From: Lysinibacillus_B sp031181585
GTDB lineage: Bacteria > Bacillota > Bacilli > Bacillales_A > Planococcaceae
Direction of reading: 5' to 3'
Assembly: GCF_047301505.1 (NCBI RefSeq)
Contig: NZ_CP154840.1
Location: forward strand, 558,001-622,000
Length of the DNA stretch: 64,000 nt
A model generated the notes under the pieces. That model saw only the letters and a list, made by a program, of their open reading frames with translations. It had not been told where the DNA came from and searched no databases. Shown one piece after another: positions 33,933-43,628 of this stretch. Position 1 is the first letter of the stretch, and each line of letters begins with the position of its first letter. Position numbers and translations under genes: made by a program.

Positions 33933-33941
33933 TGGTAAGAT
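33933..33941 (+). promoter_or_regulatory. Extended -10 promoter of uvrB
   Basis: TGG followed by TAAGAT (33936-33941), with only a weak -35 near 33912-33918. It lies 30 bases after the LexA box and 35 before the uvrB ATG. Confidence 0.5.
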
Positions 33942-33975
33942 GAACGTATGAATATTGGAGAAAGGGCGACTGCAA

Positions 33976-35958
33976 ATGAACGAAAAATTTGAAATACAGT
34001 CCCACTATCAACCGAGCGGAGATCAGCCGGCAGCAATTGTCGAGCTGGTAAAAGGCGTAAAGGAAGGAAAACGTCATCAAACATTGCTCGGTGCAACAGG
34101 TACAGGGAAGACGTTTACGATTTCAAACGTCATTAAAGAGATAAATAAACCAACATTGGTCATGGCGCACAATAAAACATTGGCCGGCCAGCTTTACAGT
34201 GAGTTTAAAGAGTTCTTCCCCGACAATGCGGTTGAGTATTTTGTCAGCTACTACGACTACTTCCAGCCGGAAGCCTATGTCCCGCAAACGGATACCTATA
34301 TCGAGAAAGATTCGAGCATCAATGATGAAATCGATAAGCTTCGGCACTCCGCGACATCTGCTCTATTCGAGAGGAAGGATGTTATCGTTATTGCCTCTGT
34401 GTCCTGCATTTACGGTTTAGGTTCCCCGGAAGAATACCGGGAGATGCTTGTCTCGATTCGTACAGGAATGGAAATAGAACGCAATCAATTATTAAGACGC
34501 CTGATCGATGTGCAGTATGAACGCAATGACATCAATTTTACACGCGGGACATTCCGTGTGCGCGGGGACGTAGTGGAAATCTTCCCAGCTTCTCGAGATG
34601 AACGATGCATTCGTGTGGAATTCTTCGGTGATGAAATTGATCGTATCCGTGAAGTGGATGCACTGACAGGGGAAGTACTTGGCGAGCGCGAACACGTAGC
34701 AATTTTCCCTGCTTCCCACTTCGTAACGCGTGAAGAGAAGATGGTACAGGCAATTGAAAGAATTGAAAAGGAGCTGGAAGAACAGCTCGAAAAATTCCGT
34801 GCAGAAGGCAAGCTATTAGAAGCACAGCGCCTCGAGCAGCGCACGAACTACGATCTAGAAATGATGCGTGAAATGGGCTTCTGTTCGGGTATTGAAAACT
34901 ATTCCCGTCATTTAACATTACGTGAGAAAGGTTCGACACCGTATACATTGCTTGACTACTTCCCAGAGGATTTCCTTCTTGTAGTCGATGAAAGCCATGT
35001 CACATTGCCGCAGGTGCGCGGGATGTATAATGGTGACCAGGCACGTAAACAGGTACTAGTCGATCATGGCTTCCGTCTCCCCTCAGCACTTGATAACCGC
35101 CCGCTGAAATTTGAAGAGTTTCAATCAAAAGTGTCGCAGGCGATTTATGTTTCGGCAACTCCGGGGCCATTTGAGCTGGAGCATACACCTGAGATGGTCG
35201 AGCAAATTATTCGTCCGACAGGTCTTCTTGATCCAACGATTGATATTCGTCCGATCGAGGGGCAAATTGACGATTTAATCGATGAAATTCAGGAGCGTAT
35301 AAGACGTAACGAGCGTGTCCTTGTCACGACGCTGACGAAGAAAATGTCTGAGGATTTAACGGATTACTTGAAGCAAATGGGCTTAAAAGTGGAATACTTG
35401 CACTCAGAAGTCAAAACGCTGGAGCGGATTGAAATCATCCGGGAGCTGCGGAAGGGGACACACGATGTTCTCATTGGAATTAACCTGCTGCGGGAAGGGC
35501 TGGACATTCCGGAAGTGTCGCTTGTCGCAATTTTAGATGCTGATAAAGAAGGGTTCCTGCGTTCGGAGCGCTCGTTGATTCAAACGATTGGACGTGCCGC
35601 GCGTAACTCGAATGGTCATGTCATTATGTATGCAAACAACATGACAGATTCCATGAAGAAGGCGATCGATGAAACGAAGCGCCGCCGTTCCATCCAGGAA
35701 GCTTACAACGAAGAGCATGGCATTGAACCGAAAACAATTATTAAGAAAATTCCTGAGGTTATCCGTGCAACACAGGCGGCAGAAGAAGAAGCAACATATG
35801 TAACAAAAGTAACAAAAGGCAAGAAGCTGACAAAGGCGGAAATCGACAAGCTTGTTGAGACGCTTGAGCAGGAAATGAAGGAAGCTTCGAGAGCGCTTGA
35901 TTTCGAACGAGCTGCGGAACTTCGAGATACTATTTTTGAACTGAAGGCAGAAAGGTGA
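33976..35958 (+). CDS. uvrB: Excinuclease ABC subunit B
   Basis: 660 residues (B. subtilis 661). Walker A LLGATGTGKTFT (about 37-48), beta-hairpin region SYYDYFQPEAYVPQTDTYIEKDS, DESH box VVDESHVTLPQ, helicase motif VI TIGRAARNSNG, and the C-terminal UVR domain (ALDFERAAELRDTIFELK) that contacts UvrC. It verifies damage after UvrA loading. ATG at 33976 lies seven bases after GGAGAAAGGG; the in-frame TTG 33955 is earlier. Overlaps none, 6 bases before uvrA. Confidence 0.97.
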   Translation: MNEKFEIQSHYQPSGDQPAAIVELVKGVKEGKRHQTLLGATGTGKTFTISNVIKEINKPTLVMAHNKTLAGQLYSEFKEFFPDNAVEYFVSYYDYFQPEAYVPQTDTYIEKDSSINDEIDKLRHSATSALFERKDVIVIASVSCIYGLGSPEEYREMLVSIRTGMEIERNQLLRRLIDVQYERNDINFTRGTFRVRGDVVEIFPASRDERCIRVEFFGDEIDRIREVDALTGEVLGEREHVAIFPASHFVTREEKMVQAIERIEKELEEQLEKFRAEGKLLEAQRLEQRTNYDLEMMREMGFCSGIENYSRHLTLREKGSTPYTLLDYFPEDFLLVVDESHVTLPQVRGMYNGDQARKQVLVDHGFRLPSALDNRPLKFEEFQSKVSQAIYVSATPGPFELEHTPEMVEQIIRPTGLLDPTIDIRPIEGQIDDLIDEIQERIRRNERVLVTTLTKKMSEDLTDYLKQMGLKVEYLHSEVKTLERIEIIRELRKGTHDVLIGINLLREGLDIPEVSLVAILDADKEGFLRSERSLIQTIGRAARNSNGHVIMYANNMTDSMKKAIDETKRRRSIQEAYNEEHGIEPKTIIKKIPEVIRATQAAEEEATYVTKVTKGKKLTKAEIDKLVETLEQEMKEASRALDFERAAELRDTIFELKAER

Positions 35959-35964
35959 CGTAAC

Positions 35965-38832
35965 GTGAAAAATACAGAAATCGTTGTACAAGGTGCAAGA
36001 GCACATAATCTAAAAAATATTAATGTGACGATTCCACGCGACCAACTGGTTGTACTAACCGGCTTGTCGGGTTCTGGAAAGTCTTCACTTGCTTTTGATA
36101 CGATTTATGCAGAAGGGCAGCGGCGCTATGTGGAAAGTTTATCTGCGTATGCACGTCAATTCCTTGGGCAGATGGACAAGCCGGATGTCGATACGATTGA
36201 GGGACTGTCGCCGGCTATTTCGATCGATCAGAAGACGACAAGTCGAAATCCACGTTCGACAGTTGGTACGGTAACGGAAATCTATGATTACCTGCGTTTA
36301 TTATTTGCTCGCGTCGGTAAACCTGTCTGTCCAAACCATGGTATCGAAATCAGCTCTCAGACAATTGAGCAGATGGTAGACCGTTTACTTGAATACCCGG
36401 AGCGTACGAAAATGCAGCTGTTGGCCCCTATCGTAGAAGGGAAGAAAGGTTCGCATGTGAAGCTGCTGGATGATCTGAAGAAACAAGGCTATGTGCGTGT
36501 TCGCATAGATGGTGAGCTGCGCGATTTGGATGATCATATTGAGCTTGATAAAAATAAAAAGCATAACATTGAAGTCGTTGTCGATCGTGTTGTCATCAAA
36601 GAAGGTGTAGCGACTCGATTGAGCGACTCTCTTGAAGCGGCACTGCGTCTGGCTGATGGACGAGTACTTGTAGATGTAATGGAGCATGAGGAGCTGCTGT
36701 TCAGCGAGCACCATGCCTGCCCTCTCTGTGGTTTTTCCATTGGGGAATTAGAGCCGCGTATGTTCTCGTTTAACAGTCCGTTCGGTGCTTGTCCATCGTG
36801 TGATGGGCTTGGTATGAAAATGGTAGTAGACCCTGACTTAGTCATCCCGGATTGGGACCGGACACTTTTAGGGCATGCGATTGCCCCTTGGGAGCCGACA
36901 AGCTCGCAATATTACCCGGAGCTCTTAAAAGCAGTATGCAATCATTATGATATTCCAATGGATGTGCCTGTACGTGACCTTTCAAAAGAACAGATGAATA
37001 TTATTTTAAAAGGTTCCGGCAAGGAGAAAATCCAGTTTACTTATACGAATGAGTACGGACGTACACGCTCCCAGATGATTGAGTTCGAAGGTGTGCTGAA
37101 AAATATTGAACGCCGATTTAAAGAAACAAGCTCTGATTATATACGTGAACAGATGGAGAAATATATGACAGAGCAGCCATGTCCGAGCTGTAAAGGGTAC
37201 CGTTTAAAGCCGGAAACGCTTGCTGTCAAACTAGAAGGAAAACATATTGCAGAAGTAACGCATTATGCGATCAAGGAAGCACTTAGCTTTTTCGAAGAGC
37301 TGCATTTATCGGAAAAGGACCGTCAGATTGCGCATTTAATTTTACGTGAAATCGATGAACGACTCGGCTTCCTCGTAAATGTCGGCCTTGACTATCTGAC
37401 ACTATCCCGTGCAGCAGGTACGCTCTCTGGTGGAGAAGCCCAGCGTATCCGCTTAGCGACGCAGATCGGCTCCCGTCTGACAGGTGTTCTTTATATTCTG
37501 GATGAACCTTCCATTGGGCTCCATCAGCGTGACAATGACCGCTTGATCTCGACCCTTCAAAGCATGCGTGATCTTGGCAATACGTTAATTGTTGTCGAGC
37601 ACGATGAAGATACGATGATGGCAGCCGATCACTTAATCGATGTTGGACCGGGTGCGGGTGTACATGGCGGTACTATCGTAGCGCAGGGAACACCAGAGGA
37701 AGTAATGGCCAATGATGCTTCGCTGACGGGACAATATTTGAGTGGAAAAAAATTCATCTCGCTGCCGACAGAACGACGTACATCTGATGGGCGGAAGCTG
37801 ACAATCAAAGGTGCTGCGGAAAACAACCTGAAAAATGTAACGGTTGATGTGCCGCTCGGTATGTTCGTCGCTGTCACAGGTGTATCAGGATCGGGTAAGT
37901 CTACACTCGTCAATGAAATTCTATATAAAACGCTGGCTCAAAAATTGAACCGTGCGAAAAATAAACCAGGGGCTCATAAGTCAGTAGAAGGCCTCGAACA
38001 GCTTGAGAAAGTCATCGATGTGGACCAGTCGCCGATCGGCCGTACACCTCGTTCTAACCCTGCAACATATACAGGGGTGTTTGATGATATCCGCGATGTA
38101 TTTGCATCGACAAATGAAGCAAAGGTAAGGGGCTATAAAAAAGGCCGCTTCAGCTTTAATGTAAAGGGTGGCCGCTGTGAAGCATGCCGCGGCGACGGGA
38201 TTATCCAGATTGAAATGCATTTTCTTCCGGATGTGTACGTACCATGTGAAGTGTGTCATGGCAAACGGTATAATCGTGAAACGCTCGAGGTCCGGTATAA
38301 GGAAAAGAATATCGCTGATGTACTTGATATGACAATAGAGGATGCGGTGGTGTTCTTTGAGAACATTCCGAAGATCAAGCGGAAGCTTCAGACGATTGTA
38401 GATGTCGGCCTTGGTTATATGAAACTTGGACAACCAGCGACGACACTGTCCGGTGGAGAAGCGCAGCGTGTGAAGCTGGCGTCTGAGCTGCACCGACGTT
38501 CGACGGGGAAATCTTTCTATATATTAGATGAACCAACAACTGGTCTTCATGCAGATGACATTGCCCGTCTGCTGAAAGTATTGCAGCGGCTTGTTGAAAA
38601 CGGCGAAACAGTGCTGGTTATTGAACATAACCTGGATGTCATCAAAATAGCTGACCACATTATCGATCTCGGTCCAGAAGGCGGAGATAAAGGCGGTACT
38701 ATTGTTGCGACAGGTACTCCTGAAGATATTTCCAATGTAAAAGAAAGCTATACAGGCCGTTATTTGAAGCCGGTATTAGAACGGGACCGCAAACGTATGG
38801 AAGAAGTCATTGAAAAGGCAAAAGCAAAATAA
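35965..38832 (+). CDS. uvrA: Excinuclease ABC subunit A
   Basis: 955 residues, standard. Two ABC ATPase units: Walker A GLSGSGKSSLAFD (33-45) and GVSGSGKSTLVNE (about 638-650), each with its LSGGEAQR signature. Zinc fingers CPLCG...CPSC (about 252-280) and CEACRGDG...CEVCHG (about 737-763). GTG start at 35965 after AAAGGTGA. It scans DNA for bulky lesions and loads UvrB. Tightly linked to uvrB. Confidence 0.97.
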   Translation: MKNTEIVVQGARAHNLKNINVTIPRDQLVVLTGLSGSGKSSLAFDTIYAEGQRRYVESLSAYARQFLGQMDKPDVDTIEGLSPAISIDQKTTSRNPRSTVGTVTEIYDYLRLLFARVGKPVCPNHGIEISSQTIEQMVDRLLEYPERTKMQLLAPIVEGKKGSHVKLLDDLKKQGYVRVRIDGELRDLDDHIELDKNKKHNIEVVVDRVVIKEGVATRLSDSLEAALRLADGRVLVDVMEHEELLFSEHHACPLCGFSIGELEPRMFSFNSPFGACPSCDGLGMKMVVDPDLVIPDWDRTLLGHAIAPWEPTSSQYYPELLKAVCNHYDIPMDVPVRDLSKEQMNIILKGSGKEKIQFTYTNEYGRTRSQMIEFEGVLKNIERRFKETSSDYIREQMEKYMTEQPCPSCKGYRLKPETLAVKLEGKHIAEVTHYAIKEALSFFEELHLSEKDRQIAHLILREIDERLGFLVNVGLDYLTLSRAAGTLSGGEAQRIRLATQIGSRLTGVLYILDEPSIGLHQRDNDRLISTLQSMRDLGNTLIVVEHDEDTMMAADHLIDVGPGAGVHGGTIVAQGTPEEVMANDASLTGQYLSGKKFISLPTERRTSDGRKLTIKGAAENNLKNVTVDVPLGMFVAVTGVSGSGKSTLVNEILYKTLAQKLNRAKNKPGAHKSVEGLEQLEKVIDVDQSPIGRTPRSNPATYTGVFDDIRDVFASTNEAKVRGYKKGRFSFNVKGGRCEACRGDGIIQIEMHFLPDVYVPCEVCHGKRYNRETLEVRYKEKNIADVLDMTIEDAVVFFENIPKIKRKLQTIVDVGLGYMKLGQPATTLSGGEAQRVKLASELHRRSTGKSFYILDEPTTGLHADDIARLLKVLQRLVENGETVLVIEHNLDVIKIADHIIDLGPEGGDKGGTIVATGTPEDISNVKESYTGRYLKPVLERDRKRMEEVIEKAKAK

Positions 38833-38855
38833 CAGAGCGCAAACGAAACTTTTTC

Positions 38856-38903
38856 GCCTCCCACGTCGTATAATAACCTATATGACGAAAGGGAGGCTTT
38901 TTT
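38856..38903 (+). terminator. Terminator after uvrA that overlaps the next ribosome site
   Basis: 7-bp GC stem (38856-38862 with 38891-38897) enclosing a GTCGTATA/TATGAC inner arm, then six T. The 3' arm GGGAGGC is also the ribosome site of the next gene (ATG 38905). Confidence 0.68.
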
Positions 38904-38904
38904 G

Positions 38905-40110
38905 ATGGATGAACGTAAACGTATATTGAAACTAGTGGAAGCCGGTACGATTTCAGCTGAAGAAGCAATAGAATTACTGGAAGCATTATCACAGCAAAAA
39001 GAACCTACTCAGTCTACAGCACCTTCTGTGTATACGACACCGGAGCAAACAACAACTAATAAAGAACCCGAATTCGTATTTGAGGAAGAGAAGAAACGTA
39101 AAACAACAGGATTTGAAGATTTATTCAGCAAACTTGGTAATAAAGATTTAAATAGAAAAGTGGACGAGCTTATGCAGGAGCTCCGTCACGATTTATCAGA
39201 ATTCAGCGGTCGTATGATGACGATGATGAATACGACACTTTCGAAAGTGAAGGATTTTGATGTAGAATTCCCATTTGGAGAAAAGGTAGAGTTTAGCAAA
39301 TCATATGCATTTAATGCAGATGAGGTGCGGGGCTTTGAAATCGATATCCCAAATGGACGTGTCACAGTTGAAAGAGGATCGGCAGAGCCAAATGTGCTGA
39401 TCGAAGCGCTTGTAAAAACGCAGAAAAAAGAAACAGAGTATGATACGATCGAGGAGTTTACAGATGGATTTGTTGAGTTAAAGGATGGCAAGATTGAAGT
39501 GGCAACACAGTCGAAATTGTCCCATGTTGCACTTAACATCGTTTTACCTGAAAAACAATATGATGTATTTATCATACGTTTACTAAACGGCGGTATTACA
39601 GTGAATGACGCTGAAGCAAAGCTGTTAAAAGTGAAAACGTATAATGGTACGGTGAAGGCAGAGAATGTTGTATTTGATCATGCGAACCTTCAATCAGCAA
39701 ATGGAGCCATTGAGGCGCGCGGCATTCAAGGTGATGACATTGAGGCAGAAACGGCGAATGGACGTATTTATATCGATGGAGATGTAAAAGAAGTAGAAGC
39801 AGAGTCTGTGAATGGACATGTGGTGGTAACCACTACTTCAAACAAGGCATATAAAGTAAAAGCTCGTACAGTGGCGGGTTCTGTTGAACTATACATCCCG
39901 AAAGATGTAGCATTAGATGGCCAGGTAACATCGAATTTAGGCCGTACAGATGTCGGGTTGACAGATGTAGCTATTCGAACAGGAGAAGGGCAATTCCTTC
40001 AAAAAACATGCTACTTTAACAAAATGATAGAAGATGCACCAATGCTTAAGCTAGTAGGAGAATCAAGAACGGGATCAATCGTTGTCCGCTATACAACACA
40101 AGGTGAATAA
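38905..40110 (+). CDS. yvlB: DUF4097 family protein, YvlB-like
   Basis: 401 residues. N-terminal SHOCT-like helix pair DERKRILKLVEAGTISAEEAIELLEALSQQ, a charged linker, then from about 130 the repetitive DUF4097 beta-solenoid (FEIDIPNGRVTVERGSAEPN; GGITVNDAEAKLLKVKTYNGTVKAENV; IEAETANGRIYIDGDVKEVEAESVNGHVVV). In B. subtilis yvlABCD is next to uvrBA and belongs to a cell-envelope stress group. Function not known in detail. ATG 38905 after GGGAGG inside the uvrA terminator stem. Confidence 0.85.
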   Translation: MDERKRILKLVEAGTISAEEAIELLEALSQQKEPTQSTAPSVYTTPEQTTTNKEPEFVFEEEKKRKTTGFEDLFSKLGNKDLNRKVDELMQELRHDLSEFSGRMMTMMNTTLSKVKDFDVEFPFGEKVEFSKSYAFNADEVRGFEIDIPNGRVTVERGSAEPNVLIEALVKTQKKETEYDTIEEFTDGFVELKDGKIEVATQSKLSHVALNIVLPEKQYDVFIIRLLNGGITVNDAEAKLLKVKTYNGTVKAENVVFDHANLQSANGAIEARGIQGDDIEAETANGRIYIDGDVKEVEAESVNGHVVVTTTSNKAYKVKARTVAGSVELYIPKDVALDGQVTSNLGRTDVGLTDVAIRTGEGQFLQKTCYFNKMIEDAPMLKLVGESRTGSIVVRYTTQGE

Positions 40111-40120
40111 TGAAATGAAA

Positions 40121-40155
40121 GACATCGGAAATAATCTAGTTTCCGATGTCTTTTT
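40121..40155 (+). terminator. Terminator after the yvlB-like gene
   Basis: 11-bp perfect stem (40121-40131 with 40140-40150), eight-base loop, five T. Confidence 0.88.
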
Positions 40156-40567
40156 GTTGAGAATATAAAAAAGGCAATCATATAGATTCTTCTAAATAGG
40201 AGTATAGTTAATGCTCATAACATGATAGATAGATGACAAAATCCTCAGAAAAGCAGTGCTGGTCTTTCTGTAGGAGGTGAAGAAGCAAGCAGGTTAAGCA
40301 TTTTTTTGTCGATTTTTCTCCATTATTCTGTTTCAAGTTTTTGATATATAGTGATAAATTCAAAAAATGAGGAGGTTTGACAATTTGCCTAGAGAATTTA
40401 TATATTAGAAGATCACTGGCAAGAATAATGCATAATTTTGTCTTATTCCCCTTATGAATGAAATGAAACTGTAATAAAATATGGGTTTTAAAGTGCTATA
40501 ATATATGGCGGAGGAAAAAAACTAGATTTAAAAATTAGATTTAAAAACAATTAGGTGGTTTCGTTAC
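40156..40567. other. Intergenic stretch before ftsE
   Basis: About 410 AT-rich bases. Two strong ribosome-site-like GGAGGT sequences (about 40274 and 40373) are not followed by a worthwhile ORF; one precedes an eight-codon frame. Contains the ftsE promoter at 40494-40502. Confidence 0.4.
40494..40502 (+). promoter_or_regulatory. Extended -10 promoter of ftsEX
   Basis: TGC followed by perfect TATAAT (40497-40502); the -35 is weak. 65 bases before the ftsE ATG. Confidence 0.6.
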
Positions 40568-41254
40568 ATGATTCAAATGAAGAATGTCATAAAGAAGTAC
40601 CCGAATGGTGTCGTAGCAGCAAATGGCATCACGGTGAATATAAAGCAAGGTGAATTTGTGTATGTGGTCGGTCCCAGCGGTGCAGGGAAATCAACGTTCA
40701 TCAAATTGATGTACCGAGAGGAAAAGCCGACATCAGGAGAAGTAACTGTTAGTGGTATTAATTTGTCCACATTGAAAAATGGACGGGTACCGCATCTACG
40801 TCGTCAGCTAGGCGTTGTGTTCCAAGACTTTAAACTGTTACCTCGTTTAAGTGTCTATGAGAACGTCGCGTTTGCGATGGAGGTAATTGAAGAGCAGCCA
40901 AAGGAAATCCGCAAACGTGTGATGGAAGTGTTAGAGCTTGTTGGCTTAAAGCACAAAGTTCGAATGCTGCCGAGTGAATTATCCGGCGGTGAGCAGCAGC
41001 GTGTTTCAATTGCCCGTTCGATCGTCAACAATCCCAAAGTACTGATTGCCGATGAGCCAACAGGTAACTTGGACCCGGAGACATCTTGGGAGATTATGGA
41101 GATATTTGAGGAAATCAATCGCCAAGGCACAACAATTGTAATGGCGACACATAACCGTGAAATTGTTAACACAATCCGCAAACGCGTTATTGCCATTGAA
41201 GGCGGCATGATTGTACGCGATGAATACGGAGGTGACTACGGTTATGAAGGGTAG
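40568..41254 (+). CDS. ftsE: Cell-division ABC transporter ATP-binding protein FtsE
   Basis: 228 residues, usual size. Walker A VGPSGAGKSTFIK (34-46), signature LSGGEQQRVSIARSI, Walker B VLIADEPTGNLDPE, H-loop ATHN. Its ATPase cycle pulls on FtsX to activate a peptidoglycan hydrolase outside the cell. In B. subtilis FtsEX controls CwlO and cell elongation. Overlaps ftsX by 11 bases. Confidence 0.97.
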   Translation: MIQMKNVIKKYPNGVVAANGITVNIKQGEFVYVVGPSGAGKSTFIKLMYREEKPTSGEVTVSGINLSTLKNGRVPHLRRQLGVVFQDFKLLPRLSVYENVAFAMEVIEEQPKEIRKRVMEVLELVGLKHKVRMLPSELSGGEQQRVSIARSIVNNPKVLIADEPTGNLDPETSWEIMEIFEEINRQGTTIVMATHNREIVNTIRKRVIAIEGGMIVRDEYGGDYGYEG

Positions 41255-42140
41255 GACATTACGCAGGCATTTCCGCGAGAGTTTCAAATCGCTAGGTCGT
41301 AACGGATGGATGACATTCGCATCGATCAGCGCTGTGACAGTTACACTGCTACTGGTAGGCGTGTTCGCCATCATTATGATGAATTTAAACAAAGTGGCGG
41401 ATGATCTTGAGAACGATGTAGAAATTCGTGTATTGATTGAAATTTTTAATGATGAAGCAGAAATGAAGGCTGAGGAAGAAAAGCTGATAGCACAGATTGA
41501 AAACTTGCCGGATGTAGCTGAGGTTGTTTATTCAGCAAAAGAGGATGAGCTGGAAGATCTGATTCATGATTTTGGAGACGAGCTAAGCTTATTTGAACAG
41601 AACAATCCATTGCACAATGTATTGTATGTAAAGGCGGCAGATCCACAGTCAACAGCTGATGTAGCCGCGCAGATTGAAAAGCTTGATCATACATATAAGG
41701 TATTGTATGGCGAAGGAAAAGTAGAAAAATTGTTTAGCTTTTTAAATATCAGCCGTAATATTGGGTTAGTGTTAATTCTAGGCTTACTGTTTACAGCGAT
41801 GTTTTTAATCTCGAATACAATTCGGATTACAATTATTGCGCGTAAAGATGAAATTGAGATTATGAAATTAGTAGGGGCGACGAATTCATTCGTACGTATT
41901 CCATTCGTACTTGAGGGAATGTGGATTGGTTTATTAGGGTCTGTTATCCCAATTGTTGTCGTTTCTGTCGTGTATTACAATTTATATCATTCACTGGCTC
42001 CGCGTCTTGAAGGAAATATGCTGGAGCTGCTAAGCGTCACACCTCTTTTATACCAGGTGAATGCTTTACTAGTTTTGATCGGTCTATTAATCGGGATTTG
42101 GGGAAGCTTTATGTCAGTCCGCAAGTTTTTGAAAATTTAG
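41244..42140 (+). CDS. ftsX: Cell-division protein FtsX
   Basis: 298 residues (B. subtilis 296). First membrane helix ISAVTVTLLLVGVFAIIMMNL after a basic N-terminus, an extracellular loop of about 110 residues (DVEIRVLIEIFNDEAEMKAEEE...), then three membrane helices of the FtsX domain (GLVLILGLLFTAMFLISNTIRI...). The loop is where hydrolases bind. ATG at 41244 follows GGAGGTGA; earlier in-frame starts lie inside ftsE without a site. Confidence 0.95.
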   Translation: MKGRTLRRHFRESFKSLGRNGWMTFASISAVTVTLLLVGVFAIIMMNLNKVADDLENDVEIRVLIEIFNDEAEMKAEEEKLIAQIENLPDVAEVVYSAKEDELEDLIHDFGDELSLFEQNNPLHNVLYVKAADPQSTADVAAQIEKLDHTYKVLYGEGKVEKLFSFLNISRNIGLVLILGLLFTAMFLISNTIRITIIARKDEIEIMKLVGATNSFVRIPFVLEGMWIGLLGSVIPIVVVSVVYYNLYHSLAPRLEGNMLELLSVTPLLYQVNALLVLIGLLIGIWGSFMSVRKFLKI

Positions 42141-42168
42141 CCATGTGAAGAGAAGGGAGCACCATCAA

Positions 42169-43470
42169 GTGAAAAAGGGAAATAAGAAGCCTTGGAAATC
42201 GGCCGCTATTTTCATGGCGTTGCTATTAATTGTTCAAGTACCTGCAGCTTATGCGACATCTTTGTCGGATTTACAGCAGGAACAAAAGAAGATTGATCAA
42301 CAAAAAAATTCATTAAACAGTTCAATCACTGAAAAATCTTCTGAAATAAAAACAAATCAATCGAAGCAGGAGCAGTTAATGCAGCAAATTCAAACATTGA
42401 ATGCTGAGATTGAAAAAACAAATGCTTCTATTACAGAAGTGAAGGCCAATATCGAAGCTGCAAACAAAGAGATCGCAGCTTTGGAAGAGGAAATTAAAGA
42501 ATTACAGCAAAAAATTGATGAGCGCAACGCATTATTAGAAGAACGTGCACGTGCTATTCAATCAAATGGGTCAGTCAGCTATCTAGACGTATTACTTGGT
42601 GCTAATAGTTTTGTAGACTTCATCGACCGCTTTTCTGCAGTTAGTACATTGATGGACGCTGATCGTCAAATTATGCGTGATCAGCAAAATGACCAAGAAA
42701 AATTAGAAGAACAGAAGACAATTCTTCAAAATACGAAAAAGAAGCTAGAAGAAGATAAAGCGAAGCTGGAATCGTTAAAAGCTTCATTAGACTCGCAAAA
42801 AGTCGAAAAAAATAAATTAGTTGATGCGCTTGAAGCAGAACAGGCGAAATTGAAATCTGAGAAGGCTTTATTACAAGAGCAATATTCCGAAGCACTTGAG
42901 TTGAGTAAAGACGTAGAATCTCAAATTCAAAAAGAGCAAGCCCGTCTTGCCGAAATTGCACGCCAGGAAGCAGAACGCAAAAAGCAACAGCAGCAGCAGC
43001 AGCAAAGCTCAAACTCAGGTGGAGGCAGCAGTGTTTCAGGGAATGGTCCTGCCGTTTCAGCTGGCACATGGACAAAGCCTGCAAACGGGCGCTTAACGTC
43101 ACCATTCGGCTGGCGTAATATCGGTGCCGGGCCTGAGTTCCACTACGGTGTGGATATTGCCAATTCAGCTGGTACACCGGTTGTAGCGGCTGCTGATGGC
43201 GTTGTGTCCTATGCAGCGCCATTATCAACTTATGGAAATGTCATTATGGTAACACACTCCATTAATGGACAAGTATGGACAACTGTTTATGCACATTTAA
43301 ATGGCTTTAATGTAAGCAAAGGCCAAACAGTTTCAAAAGGCCAAACGATTGCACCAATGGGAAGTACAGGCCGCTCTACAGGGCCTCACCTTCACTTTGA
43401 AATTCATAACGGACCATGGAGCGGCTCTCGTAACAATGCGCTGAACCCATTACGTTATATTTCACTATAA
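42169..43470 (+). CDS. Secreted murein hydrolase activator/peptidase, EnvC-like with LytM (M23) domain
   Basis: 433 residues. Signal peptide ends ...VPAAYATS (about 1-27). Next is a long coiled coil (about 28-260: LQQEQKKIDQQKNSLNSSITEKSS...), a Gln/Ser/Gly linker, then a LytM/M23 domain with all zinc ligands: HYGVDIANSAGTPV (His, Asp) and GPHLHFEIH (HxH). The M23 site is complete, so it may cut peptidoglycan itself and not only activate others. It sits 28 bases after ftsX, which suggests it is the FtsEX-controlled hydrolase. GTG start 42169 after AGAAGGGAG; the GTG at 42145 has no site. Confidence 0.88.
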   Translation: MKKGNKKPWKSAAIFMALLLIVQVPAAYATSLSDLQQEQKKIDQQKNSLNSSITEKSSEIKTNQSKQEQLMQQIQTLNAEIEKTNASITEVKANIEAANKEIAALEEEIKELQQKIDERNALLEERARAIQSNGSVSYLDVLLGANSFVDFIDRFSAVSTLMDADRQIMRDQQNDQEKLEEQKTILQNTKKKLEEDKAKLESLKASLDSQKVEKNKLVDALEAEQAKLKSEKALLQEQYSEALELSKDVESQIQKEQARLAEIARQEAERKKQQQQQQQSSNSGGGSSVSGNGPAVSAGTWTKPANGRLTSPFGWRNIGAGPEFHYGVDIANSAGTPVVAAADGVVSYAAPLSTYGNVIMVTHSINGQVWTTVYAHLNGFNVSKGQTVSKGQTIAPMGSTGRSTGPHLHFEIHNGPWSGSRNNALNPLRYISL

Positions 43471-43530
43471 AAAGAGCATTCAAACACGAATGCCCAGCCT
43501 ATTCTTTCTATAACTGCTTTCTAACTTTTT

Positions 43531-43569
43531 AAAAAAGGGATGCCCGTTTTGCGGCATCCCCTTTTTTTT
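43531..43569 (+). terminator. Terminator after the M23 gene
   Basis: 8-bp stem (43537-43544 with 43553-43560) flanked by six A and eight T. Confidence 0.88.
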
Positions 43570-43628
43570 GTTAGACTAATAATGGAAAGAAACAGTCGTC
43601 CATTAAGAATGCAAAACGGAGGCGGACA

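Noticed and set aside
34485..34948. Long overlapping minus-strand ORFs opposite uvrB
   Set aside because: Antisense shadows of a highly conserved gene; Ser/Arg-rich or Cys/His-rich nonsense.
40398..40410. Very short frame after GAGGAGG upstream of ftsE
   Set aside because: Fewer than ten codons, no conserved structure around it; not enough to call a leader peptide.
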